From positions 116,122,354-116,186,353 of the forward strand of contig NC_035448.2 in the NCBI RefSeq assembly GCF_002127325.2: DNA of 64,000 bases. Direction: 5' to 3'. Positions 54,176 through 64,000 of this stretch are shown here, one piece after another. The notes below the pieces were generated by a model. The model was not told the origin of the DNA. It made no database searches and saw only the letters and a program-made list of their open reading frames with translations. Origin of the DNA: Helianthus annuus (Eukaryota > Streptophyta > Magnoliopsida > Asterales > Asteraceae). Position 1 is the stretch's first letter, and each line of letters opens with the position of its first letter. A program made the position numbers and the translations under genes.

Positions 54176-54456
54176 CACAAGGATTTTAAGAAAGTTAGGA
54201 ATCAACGGCCTAATGATTTTTTTATTTTCTTTTTATTTTTTAGGATTTTCTTAATTTTTCAACTTCTGCAGAACTCAGCACGGGCCGTGCCCACTAAACA
54301 CGCCCTGTGCCAATCTTTGGAACTGGCAATCCTGTTTTAAGTCAGACAGTAAGCTGAACACGGGGCCGTGCCCACTCAACACGCCCCCGTGCCCAAGATT
54401 CAGTTACTGAAAATAGAACCGTAAGATCCCGACGGTTGGTAAATTCTGACACAAAA

Positions 54457-55005
54457 ATGAGTGATAATGATCTTTTTTACTTTGGGCACTCTTATGGTAC
54501 GTGGTGTCAATTATGTGGAGGCGGACATAAAGAATTAGAATGTTATTTTCTAAATTATAAGCCCCACTATATAGACCCATCGTTTCCCTGTATCCTTAAG
54601 AGGGGCGAAAGTAAAAATAATCCTTATCTCTCACTCGAAGGCGCCCAACCAGATATTTTAGGGGAAATGCTTCTTGATGAACTATTTCAACTAGAAGATC
54701 TGATTCTTAGTTGGTTAAAAGAACTTAGGATGGATTTCCTAAATTCATCTCAAGACAATGACCAAGAAGAAGTGTTGGAATCGCATTCAAACAACCTCGT
54801 TGCTCCCGAAAATACCTTCAATTCTAGCGAAGACTTGGACGATAGTCGTCCCTGTGCCGATTGTGCCGTGAAGGACTCTCCATCGACTTTGTTCGATGCA
54901 TACATAGACCTGAGCGATTCAGCATGCACCTTCTTTAACGAGAGCCCGGAAAAGGGTTGGACTAGGAATCACCCTCACCGACAACCTCTTGCGTTCTCGT
55001 CTTAG
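54457..55005 (+). CDS. Small zinc-knuckle ORF of element H
   Basis: 182 codons from ATG 54457 (MSDNDLFYFGHSYG) to TAG 55005. Near residues 17-29 it has CQLCGGGHKELEC, a knuckle-like Cys/His motif. The rest is acidic, with a leucine-rich stretch (EMLLDELFQLEDLILSWLKEL) and a Cys pair CADCAVKD. It is the only ORF of a non-autonomous element and is intact despite the diverged LTRs. Not homologous by eye to the gag of A, B, D or P. A nucleocapsid-like RNA-binding role is possible; I do not recognise a named family. Confidence 0.65.
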   Translation: MSDNDLFYFGHSYGTWCQLCGGGHKELECYFLNYKPHYIDPSFPCILKRGESKNNPYLSLEGAQPDILGEMLLDELFQLEDLILSWLKELRMDFLNSSQDNDQEEVLESHSNNLVAPENTFNSSEDLDDSRPCADCAVKDSPSTLFDAYIDLSDSACTFFNESPEKGWTRNHPHRQPLAFSS

Positions 55006-55242
55006 CTTAAATCAACTGAGGTATCTTAGGCACTTTGGGGTTGTTCCATACAATAAGGAACCACCCGATCCGGGTAAGTTCCTTAGAAATAGACAAACTT
55101 CATAATCAGCCCCTCGACACGGGGTCGTGTCCAGCCAACACGCCCCCGTGTCCACCAAAAAGATTCCCTTCTGACTTTTACGTCAGAATACGGACAAACT
55201 GTGTCAGGATTCTGTCTGCACACGGGGCCGTGTCCAGCACGG

Positions 55243-56883
55243 ACAAAATGCAACATATAAATTATATTAATTGTGGCATAAAACTAACTTTTTTTAGTAC
55301 TAATGTTGGAAAAAGTGTGATTTTGTCTTCCTTTTGTATTTTCAGGATTAAATGAGCTCAAATTAGCAAAATAATAAAAAAGACAGCTAAATCTAACATA
55401 AATACAAGAAAAGGAACAAAAGTGGAATGCCCGACCTCTCGACAGCATCTTCCCAAGCAAAACTAAGAAAACAGAAGACTGAACACGCCCCGTGCTCAGC
55501 GAGCACGGGGCCGTGCCCAAATGGCAGCAGAAAAGACAAACCTTTAGAAGCTTCTACTGCCCACCACGGGGCCGTGCCCAGCGGACACGGGGGCGTGGTC
55601 AACTTCCTGCAGGCGCATTTATTGTAATTGCGAATTACAATTAATGAAGAGAGAGACAAGGATGGACACGGGGCCGTGCCCGAGCTTCTGTTCAGCCTAT
55701 AAATAGGAGTGTTTGGAGTCATTTCAACTCATCCCTTGGCACACCACCTCTCTCACACTTCACCCACCACCCACCACTACCATCATCCATTGTCCATCAT
55801 AGAGTGTGTGAGTCGTCTCGGGATCCAAGATTGATCGTAAGAGTTGTTGACAATCAAAGGCCATGTTTGCCTAAGTCTCTTACATCACTTGGTGAAGACA
55901 AGTGTTTAGTGTAATACTTTTTATTTTTAATCTTTTGCACTTTTTAATTGGTTTTTTATTAATGACTTTAATTACTAGTTTCTTATGTTGAAGGTGATTC
56001 TTCCTTATCGTTTGTCCGTGGTGTCTTGGCATTATTTTACTGTCTATACAAAATAAAAGATTTTCACCATTCATATCTCCACGGTCTATATGGAGGTATG
56101 TTGGCTACCTGGTCGGGGGTTAAGGGAACGGTTTGGTAAGAGTCTTGCCATTGTTTAGTGTATAGATCATGCAAAGGACCTGGCTCAAACTTAGTAGGAC
56201 CTCCTTCAATACCCAAAGGTATTGGATGGCGGGGGTCCAAACTCTTTGATCCCCTCATAAGTTAAACTACTATTAAAACATTAACCCAGCTACTTAGGAC
56301 TGTATCCCTGCTAACTCAGACTACTTAGCTGAGGGTAACGTCGCCTTCAAAAGAGGGGCCTACCACATTATGAATTAATAACTTAATTAATTATCTTTCA
56401 ATAATCCGACCCTTTAGGATTGTATCCTTGCTGACTCAAACTACTGGGTTGAGGGTAACGTCACCTTCAAAAGAGGGGCCTACTACAATAACTAAGATAA
56501 TCTCTTAAACAAGTGCAAAAGTGCGAAAATAATCAAAGGTTACACTAAGACAAGAGTCAGATCCAAGTGATTTATCTTGTCTATCTGTTTTTATTTTTAT
56601 TTTATTTTCAGCATTTTAGATAGTTTTATTTTCTTAGTTTAAAAATCTTTTTCTAACATTTTGATTTGATTAGACGTTGAGGATAAAACGGTACTAAAAG
56701 CTCTTGTGTCCTTGGACTACCTCGGTATCTTACCAACACTATACTACGTCCACGATGTGTGCACTTGCCCATATGTGTGTTTAGTGTTAGTAAATATCGT
56801 ATTTTATAAATTTAAAACTTGGCTAAAAGTGTAAAAAGGGCTTAAAATATATATCTAATATATATAACACCTAACACGCATCA
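55243..56883 (+). repeat. 3' LTR of element H (1641 bp, first 8 bp missing)
   Basis: Aligns to 52477-54151. TATA box CCTATAAATAGG at 55696. Ends at CGCATCA before the ATCAC duplication. Confidence 0.9.
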
Positions 56884-57067
56884 ATCACCCAAGGTTTTTT
56901 ATGCCGGAGATCAACTCTTGATCAAGGGCTTTTTCCTCGTATAAATCCTTGTGTCATTTGTTCATTACATTTGATTGTTATCCTAAGCATTGTTCATTGA
57001 TTCAAGCATCACACCTCACACATAAAGATTTGGTTGCATTATCTTTGCTTGATTTTTGACCAAAACA

Positions 57068-58077
57068 GGAATGACGATGGCTTTGGAGCTGCTGGGCTTG
57101 GACGTGGCTGAAGCTTTGGGGCTAGGCTCCTTCTTGACTTGGATATGATCAGAATAGCTATCTAGCTCATCAAGATCGAAAACTTCAAGGATCTTGGTTG
57201 GTGCTGCATAAGAAGGGAAGTCCTATATCCTTATTTACTCTTCATTATATTTCGCTAACCAATCGTTTGTGAAGTAACTCTTACCAAACATCTCGGATGA
57301 TGAGTATTGGCTGGAACTTGAGAGGTGTGTGGAAAAACTCCTATCACCTTCTGGTAGCTGGTAAATTGCTTTGATCATTTTTCCGGATTCTGCAGTAGGG
57401 GGGAGCTAATTCCTTAAAATTCACTGCGAAAAAGACCAAATGAGAAAATATTAGTACAAGACAAAAGCATGAAAATTTCTATGGATATGCCTGAAGCCCT
57501 AAACCCTACCGGTGGTTAACCATTCCACCGGAAGGCTAGCACCCTCATAGATGGAATCTCGCTTGACGAAAAAGAATTTACGTTGCCATCCATCTTCGTT
57601 TTTGGTGGCTTTAAGGATGAGGGGTCTATTGGAAGTTGAAAAGAGCAAGAATCGGCTAGAGCCGTGTGACCGGAGACGGTAAGCAATTGGGATATCCTCG
57701 ATGCAGAGGTCAGGTTGATGAAGATGTTTGATTTGGTTGAGCACGATAAGTACCGTCCAAAGCATGGGCATTGTTTGGGCGAAAGAAATACTGGTGGTTC
57801 GAAAAAACTGCATCATGAACTAAGGAAATGGGTATCGGAGACCTAACGAGAAAGGGTATGCTGGAAAACAAACCCATTCGGAAGAAGAAACATCTGACCA
57901 AATTGATCGGTCAAATGGCCTGAAAATTGTGTCATCGGGAAAAGCGTCGGAGGCCCTCAGTGCGGAAATATCCGTGTTGTCAAAAGCACAGATCTCCTTC
58001 TCGGGATTTTTAAGAAGATTTTGCTGGGTAAAGGTCTCCGACAATTCGCCGGTTTGGGAAAGAGCTCTAGTGGCCAT
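57068..58077 (-). pseudogene. Antisense extra ORF of Tat element K (N-terminal and middle part)
   Basis: Minus strand, ATG 58077 (MATRALSQTGELSE). Exon 1 to 57510 has ICAFDNTDISALRASDAFPD, CFPAYPFSLGLRYPFP, MPMLWTVLIVLNQI and DGWQRKFFFVKRD, the same order as J. An 86-nt intron (57509-57424; donor CCACCG|GTAGGG, acceptor TTTTTCGCAG) is at the same place as in J. Downstream is a Ser/Lys-rich stretch (ASATSKPSSSKA) up to the J insertion at 57068. A TAG at about 57822-57820 breaks exon 1 where J has Glu; there is a TAA or shift in exon 2. Function unknown. Confidence 0.7.
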
Positions 58078-58310
58078 TGTGAATAAGGTAAAGAGATTGA
58101 AGAAGGAGTAAGGAATTACCTGGAGACTCTGTCGATGATATCTGGTTTTCAAACAAAAAGAGAGAAGATATAGGGGCATGATAGATATCCATCAAGTGAA
58201 AACCACGTGGGAAGTTACATGTTGCCATCTTGACTGTCGTTTCATTTTTATTGCCTCGGTTTACGAGATAATATTTTAAAATATATCCGTTGGACTGGTA
58301 TACCAACAGA

Positions 58311-58326
58311 TATATTTGGGGACAAT
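58311..58326 (+). promoter_or_regulatory. Polypurine tract of element K
   Basis: ATATTTGGGGACAAT directly before LTR start TGTTAGGGGTC at 58327. Confidence 0.7.
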
Positions 58327-59069
58327 TGTTAGGGGTCATTTTCTGAGCATATATAGCCTGACTAATATTCTGCTTTTTATTGTTTACTCGTGATCGGGAT
58401 ACCGGATCAGGATATTGGTAACATCCTGTTGCGATATCCTGGTATTAAGTGAATTAATCACGTGCAGATTACGAGTTACAAGTCGCCAACGTTCAAGAAG
58501 ACTTATTCCCCTGGAGACTCGGGAAAATCAGTTGGAATGGAGACGTTGAACGCGAAAGACCAGGTCTACAACGTTCGAATGGGGAATATCCGCCGAATCT
58601 CAGTTTAATAGGGTAGTTTGTTAAATTTCTTTTACTATAAATAGATGGATTGGATCAAGTTAAGGCACTCACTTTTCATTCACACAATTCATACTCTAGC
58701 TGCTAGCAATCACTACACATAAACACTTGTACTCGAATTGTCTTGTAACACCTAGTTGATCCGCATCACATCCTGCACTGTATCCTGATATTTGAAGTAA
58801 TAGAAGCACTAGGCAACTGCGATTGTCAGCTCCCGAGGTTTTGTGCCGGCGATCTAGATTGATCAAGGGCTTTCCTCGTACATCCTGTGTCATCCTTTCA
58901 CTTTTTCGCTCATTGTTTGATCATAGATACAGCTCTATATCCTGAGCCGTATCCTGAACCTGTTTTTGGAAACAACTTTACTTGAATATTTTCAACACAC
59001 ATTTCTAGCACACTACCTCACTTAACTAATTTCATCACTTAATTGTTTCGGTAATTTTTGGCCAAAACA
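58327..59069 (+). repeat. 3' LTR of Tat element K (743 bp)
   Basis: TGTTAGGGGTCATTTTC...TTTTGGCCAAAACA. TATA box CTATAAATAG at 58635. Related to, but clearly diverged from, the D, L and G LTRs. Right flank CCAAG. It lies in the pol gene of G; K's left part beyond 57068 is lost. Confidence 0.85.
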
Positions 59070-60182
59070 CCAAGCACCTCAGATATAGACCTGCAAGAGA
59101 TTTCTTATATAAAACATTATTTATAATAGTGAATCGTGATACCTTCATCCTAAAGGCCTTAGGATTCTCATCCTTTGGGATGTGTCCTTCCTTGAGATAT
59201 CTTATGATTGGAGTCGTCCAGGATTCAGGATCCTCTTCAGGATACTCAGCACCAGGATCCTGAACACTCACTACTTCCTTATCCTGAGGATCCGCCGCAG
59301 GATATAGGATATGTAATATTGGTATTTGGGTCCCTTTTGGTATCCTGACTGATGATCCCAGATTTGCCAAGGCATCAGCTTCAGCATTATCCTCTCTTGG
59401 TACCTGTTCAAGTGTAAAAACATCGAAATATCCGGCTAATTTTTTGACAATTTCAAGATATTCAGCTAATTTTTCACCTTTTACTGCATAAGATCCATTA
59501 AAATGATTAGTGATTAACAAGGAATCGACAAATACTTGTAAACTCTTGATATTCATGCTCTTAGCCAATTCTAATCCTGCATTTAAAGCTTCATATTCTG
59601 CTTCGTTATCAGTGGCAGGAAACTCACATCTAATAGCCTGGGGTAATATGTCCCCCTGTGGCGATTTTAGTAGTATACCCAAACCTACACCTCTTACATT
59701 AGATGCACCATCAGTATATAGCGTCAAGGATTCTAAATTTTCTCCTAGCTATTGTACTTCTAGGTCTACGTCATTTTGAATATCACTACTTAAATCAGCC
59801 ATAAAGTCAGCTAAAGCCTGAGACTTTATGGCATTTCTAGGTTCATATACTAGATCAAAGGCACTTAATTTTACTGACCATTTGGCCATCCTACCTGACA
59901 TCTCGGGTTTCCTAAGCACATTATTCTAGGTTCATAATGTCTAAGTTTTGTTGATGCCATAACTAGGGCTAGTATCAATTTCTCTAAATGAAAATATCTA
60001 GTTTCAGCATTTAATAAACTTTTACTAACATAATAGACAGGATACTGCTGACCTTCATGATCCTTTACAAGGACAACACTTACTGCATTCCCTGATATTG
60101 CGAGATATAGGGATAGTGGTTCGCCATCCTCAGGTTTCATTAACAGAGGTGCATTTAAAAGATACTGCTTCAAATCCTGCAA
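59070..60182 (-). pseudogene. RNase H region of Tat element G (truncated by K)
   Basis: Minus strand. First RNase H (LSLYLAISGNAVSVVLV, about 60115), then a short broken stretch and the second RNase H (LYTDGASNVRGVGLG, EVPRED-type VPREDNAEADALANLG) in 59727-59070. At 59070 the frame passes into K's LTR, just before the integrase zinc region. Integrase is absent from the window. Confidence 0.85.
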
Positions 60183-60206
60183 GGCTGTTTCATGCTTTGC
60201 TCCCCA

Positions 60207-60930
60207 TTAGAATTTCTTATTCTTCTTCAGAATATCATAAAATTCCTTGCATTTTTCCGAGGATCTTGAGATAAATCTATTCAATGCTGCTACTCGCCCC
60301 GTTAATCGTCGAACATCCTTCATATTTGAAGGTAACTTGATATCTAAGATGGCTTTAATCTGCTCCGGGCTTGCTTCTATCCCCCTTTTAGTCACCATGT
60401 ATCTTAGAAACTTTCCTGCCCCCACTCCAAAATGGCATTTAGCAGGATTCAATTTCATGTTGTACTGGTCCAGGATATCAAATGCTCCCTTAATATCCTG
60501 GAGGTGATCCTTAGCCTTCTTGGACTTTACTACCATATCACCGATGTTTACTTCCATGGTGTCCCCCAGTTTGTCTTTAAACATCATGTTCACCAGCCTT
60601 TGGTATGTTGCACCTGCATTTTTTAAACCAAAAGGCATAGTAGTATAACAATAAATACCTGTTGGTGTCATAAAAGCAGTATCCTCCTGATCAGAGGGTT
60701 CCATTTGGATCTGCTGAAATCCTGAAGAGGCATCCATGAAGGTTAACATTTCGTGGCCAGCGGTAGCATCCACCATTGAATCAATATGAGGTAGAGGAAA
60801 CGAGTCTTTGGGACAAGCTTTGTTCAAGTCTGTGTAATCCACACACACTCTCGATTTCCCGTTTTCTTTTACACCACAACTACATTTGCCAGCCATTTAG
60901 GAAACTTCACTTCCCTAATCATTTTGCTTT
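60207..60930 (-). pseudogene. Reverse transcriptase of Tat element G
   Basis: Minus strand, homologous to D 30470-31160: SRVCVDYTDLNKACPK, FMDASSGFQQIQM, MPFGLKNAGATYQ. The catalytic motif reads VNIGDMVVKS instead of YIDD: the first catalytic Asp is Gly, which should abolish activity. Frame breaks at both ends (TAA near 60897 and TAG near 60205). Confidence 0.87.
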
Positions 60931-61252
60931 TTAGTAGTCTTTCAACTTCCTCTTGGATGATCACATTTCGTTCAGGAGCAAATTTCCTTCTTTTCTACTG
61001 GACAGGCTTGAATGACCTGTCAATACCAAGCTTATGTGTTATAATATCCTTGGAAATACCTGTCATATCCTCATGTTTCCATGCGAATGTCGACATCCTG
61101 CATTTCAAAAAGTTAGTCAATTGATTTTCAATATCCTGAGGGATATTGGTTCCTACGAGCACCGAGATATCTGGGTTATCCTAATCCAGGATAATTTTCT
61201 TTACATCCTGCTCAGAAGTCTCCACAATATCCTGTGCCCGCATCTTTAATTG

Positions 61253-61711
61253 CTATGCTGCATTAGGCTTGGTAGAGGATTTCATGGATGATGAGTAACA
61301 CTCCTTCGTTTCCTGCTGGTCACTATCCACTTTGACAACTCCCCAAGGTGTAGGGATCTTGATGCACTGATGATAAGTTGATGGCACGACTTTTATATCA
61401 TGGATCCATGGCCTGCCCAATATAATGTTATAGCAGGATAGTGAGTCCATCACGCAAAAGCGTTGTATTGAATTGACCCCTTCAACATATACTGGTAATT
61501 TTGTCTCCCTTACGGTATTCCTGGCTTTTCCACTGAAATCGACAAGCACAGTGGATTTCGAAGTAATATCCATCGGGGATACATTCATTCTTTTCAATGT
61601 CTCCATCTGAATTATGTTGACGGAACTGCCATTATCTACCAGTATCATGCGCACAAAATGGTTAGCGACATATAATGTAATTACTAGAGGTGATACATTC
61701 ATTCTTTGCAT
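61253..61711 (-). pseudogene. Protease of Tat element G
   Basis: Minus strand: ILVDNGSSVNIIQ, VLVDFSGKARNTV, LGRPWIHDIKVVPSTYHQ; ends TAG at 61253. The stretch just upstream is shortened relative to D, so fusion to gag is broken. Confidence 0.83.
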
Positions 61712-63539
61712 GTCTCTTGGCTGCGGAATATGAAGTCCCGCAAATGTCAGATCCTCCTGAAATAAAGTTAATTATTTTGGAATCTGCTGGAGGTGATGCT
61801 GCTCGTTCGGGATCCTTCTCAGGATCCTGTCCTTTATTCTTCTTTGTTCCTAAGAGATCCTTCAGATATCCCTTACTCAAGAGATAGCTTATTTCTTTTC
61901 TTAGAGCAATGCAATCCACAGTGACATGTCCGAAATCCTCGTGGAAGGCACACCACTTGGATTTATCTTTCTAATCAGCTTTCTGTTGGTTCTTTCGGGG
62001 CCATCTGGTTTTGTCTCCTAAACCCTGCATAGCATACATCAATTCAGGTATATTAACAGAAAAACAATATTCAGACAACTCAGGATACTCCTCAGGATCC
62101 TCGTCTTCAACAACATTGACTTTTTTGCTATCATTTCTGCCATATGGCTTTGAGCGATATGGTTTATACGAGGATTCTGATTTCCTGTTGGTTGACTCAT
62201 AGGTTGTGGACGAATTCATTCTCTATTGCATCTTTTTATCATCCTCCATCCGAATGTATCTTAAAGCCCTGTTACGAGCTTCGTCCAGATTCCTGCAGGG
62301 ATTCAATACAAGATCCTGGTAAAATTGAGAATCTTTTTGCAACCCTATCTTGAAAGCCTGCACAGCTGTTGCAACATCAAGGTGCAGGATATCTAAGGAT
62401 TCTCGGCTAAACTTATTCACATAATCCCTCAAGGACTCCTAGGGTCCTTGAGTTATCCAGTAAAGATCACTGGTTAGTTTCTCAAAACTTCGGCTGCAAG
62501 AAAATTGACTATTAAATAAATTAACCAAGTGAGTAAATGAAGTAATTGAGTGAGGAGGAATGTTTAAAAGCCATTTTAAGGCTGATCCCATTAAGGTAGA
62601 ACCAAAACCCTTGCACACGCATGCTTCCTTGAGATCCGGAGGGATAGGGTTGATTTCCATCCTTTCCCTATACTGGGCAATATGCTCCTCAGGATCCGTG
62701 GTTCCATCGTAGAGCTTCATGTTGGGGGTCTAAAATCTTTTTGGGATTTCAGCATCACAGATATGATGCGCAAACCGGGATATCCTGTGACTATCTTGGG
62801 ATACTTCTGGAATTGGCTGGACCACCCCAGGCACACTAGATATCATGTCCTTTAGCTTCTGAAGCTCTCTAGATAATGCTGATGTCACACCTGCATCCTG
62901 TAAAGATCCAACACCGTTAGTGGCAAGAGTATTATTATTATTATTAGATACATTACCGATCTGAGGATTCTGGCAATATCCTGAAGCATATCCTGAGCTC
63001 CTCACAGTTGACATTCTGACCGAAGAGGGTATCTCAGGAATATGATTCTGGGAATGGCTAGGCACAATATTTCCCTGGTTATCCTCAGTGTAAACTGAAG
63101 AACTGAAGTTCAAAGCCCTGGGTTGTAAGGGAGTGACAGTATCTTCAGCAGGCCTGCTCGAGCCGGATTTCAAGAGTTGTATCTCTCTCATCAGCATTTA
63201 ATTAGTTTCCTGCTGCTACCTCATCTGTTCCTGTGCACTACCAAACAAATTTAGAATTTCTTCATTAGAAGCTAAAACAGGACCAAATCCCTGTATATTG
63301 CGAGCGGGGATAACATCCCGAGCCACATGAATTTCAGTTCCTTGGGAAGAGGCTTGAGATCTCGGAGGAGGTGGTGGAAGCACCGAACCAATTGTTGAAG
63401 AGGTTGTAGCAGACACAGTGGAAGAGCTCATGTTTGATCTTGAGGCCACTGAAAATAGTGTAGCAAAAAGTTTTGAAAATAGAAAACCAAGTAGCGATTT
63501 TGCAAAAGCTTTTAGTAAAAATAGCACCACTAGCCCCAT
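61712..63539 (-). pseudogene. gag of Tat element G (several stops)
   Basis: Minus strand from ATG 63539 (MGLVVLFLLKAFAKS). Same order as D and L: Pro-rich VLPPPPPRSQASS, MLMREIQLLKS, capsid core KLYDGTTDPEEH, QKDSQFYQDLVLNP, a Lys/Arg tail, and the knuckle-like region. Stops: TAG 63218-63216 and TAA just after (CAG or CAA in related copies), TAG at about 62442 (CAG in D), and TGG-to-TAG near 61970. It keeps a segment (EEYPELSEYCFSVNIPEL) that D has lost. Confidence 0.85.
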
Positions 63540-63550
63540 GGCGGGCGCCA
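63533..63550 (-). promoter_or_regulatory. Primer binding site of Tat element G
   Basis: Minus strand TGGCGCCCGCCATGGGGC, identical to L and different from D at two bases. Confidence 0.7.
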
Positions 63551-63553
63551 AAT

Positions 63554-64000
63554 TGTTTTGGTAAAAAATTACCGAAGCAATTAAGTGATCAAATTAGTTA
63601 AGTGAGGTAGTGTGTTAGAAATGTGTGTTGAAAATATTCAAGTTAAGTTATTTGCTAAAACAGTTTCAGGATACGGCTCATGATATAGAGCTGTATCTAT
63701 GATCAAACAATGAGCAGAAAATGTAAAGAATGACACAGGATGTACGAGGAAAGCCGTTAATCAATCTAGATCGCCGGCACAAAACCTCGGGAGCTGAGAA
63801 TCGCAACTGCCTTTTTCTTCTGTTACTTCAAATACCAGGATACAGTGCAGGATAGGATGCGGATCAACTAGGTGTTACAACGTAATTTGAGTACAAGTGT
63901 TTGTCTGTAGTGATTGCTAGTAGCTAGAGAGCAAAGTGTGCGAAAGTGAGGGAGTGACTTAATCTGATCCGATCATTCTATTTATAGTTGAACGAAAACA
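63554..64000 (-). repeat. 5' LTR of Tat element G (window edge)
   Basis: Aligns to the L LTR (14440 on) with very few differences, for example ggctcatgata versus ggctcaggata. It continues beyond the window. Confidence 0.9.

Larger units (their letters stand above)
52469..56883 (+). mobile_element. Element H: small non-autonomous LTR element with one ORF
   Basis: 4415 bp between ATCAC duplications (52464-52468, 56884-56888), inserted in J's LTR. 5' LTR 52469-54151, tRNA-Asp primer site, about 1.1 kb internal with a 182-codon ORF, 3' LTR 55243-56883. The PPT and first 8 bp of the 3' LTR are missing, so the internal 3' end was deleted. LTRs differ at many positions, with an indel near 53030, so H is older than A, B and P. 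Confidence 0.9.
51931..57067 (+). repeat. 3' LTR of Tat element J, split by element H
   Basis: LTR parts 51931-52468 and 56889-57067, about 717 bp without H. Start TGTTAGGGGAGGATTTTCC, end TTTTTGACCAAAACA. The end matches Tat LTR ends here, while the start is a different subfamily. Rich in GGATCCT. Right flank GGAAT. Confidence 0.82.

Noticed and set aside
27084..59069. D and K as one element split by C, B, J and H
   Set aside because: The two LTRs are too diverged and the flanks ACGGA and CCAAG do not match; treated as separate insertions.

Overview
The window reads as a repeat-dense, heterochromatin-like stretch of a large plant genome. Nearly all of it is nested LTR retrotransposons: two chromodomain Ty3/gypsy (Tekay/Del-type) elements plus relatives, several Tat-lineage Ty3/gypsy elements with antisense extra ORFs, one gag-only copia-like element and one small non-autonomous element. 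The style of the elements suggests a dicot, probably Asteraceae; this is inference, since no species marker is visible. The only host-like coding sequence is a broken FAR1-related (MULE-transposase-type) gene. Element letters below are mine.

Left stack (1-15426). An old LTR end (N) was hit by a minus-strand Tat element (L). L's gag was hit by a Tekay-like LTR element (M; 54 bp left). M was hit by element A (minus strand, 1-13513, 3.4-kb LTRs, intact gag-pol with a short phase-1 intron). A's pre-gag acidic ORF was then hit by F, a plus-strand solo LTR with TSD CTCGG.

Middle (15427-27083). Anonymous AT-rich DNA, a 222-bp MITE and a (TC)n(TA)n(GA)n palindrome precede a FAR1-like pseudogene (first exon at 17313). 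Element P (18478-25683, TSD CAAGC) splits it. P has 465-bp LTRs that differ at 3 positions, and a long gag-like ORF but no protease, RT or integrase. The pseudogene is then cut by another LTR (N', from 26171).

Right stack (27084-64000). Tat element D (plus) has decayed gag-pol and an antisense ORF cut by element C (relative of A, plus). C's leader contains B, a complete 9.9-kb Tekay element (39599-49527, TSD TCAGT) whose coding frame is open except for two amber codons. Near 50.9 kb the remains of C abut the 3' half of another Tat element (J). J's 3' LTR contains H (52469-56883, TSD ATCAC), a non-autonomous element with one small zinc-knuckle ORF. J lies in the antisense ORF of Tat element K, and K lies in the pol gene of Tat element G (minus strand), which runs off the right edge.

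Most notable signals: (i) tandem arrays of tiny hairpins in the RNA leader of A and C, with compensatory base changes and G-U pairs that form only on the sense strand; (ii) private short-word or palindrome arrays in most of the other retroelement families; (iii) a conserved hairpin just upstream of the Tekay polypurine tract, and a doubled polypurine tract/LTR-start signal used differently by B and F; (iv) a conserved phase-1 intron in gag of A and B, and two separate introns in the Tat antisense ORFs; (v) a pre-gag acidic ORF in A and C; (vi) nonsense codons that are nearly all C-to-T (or G-to-A) changes, as expected from methylated DNA.
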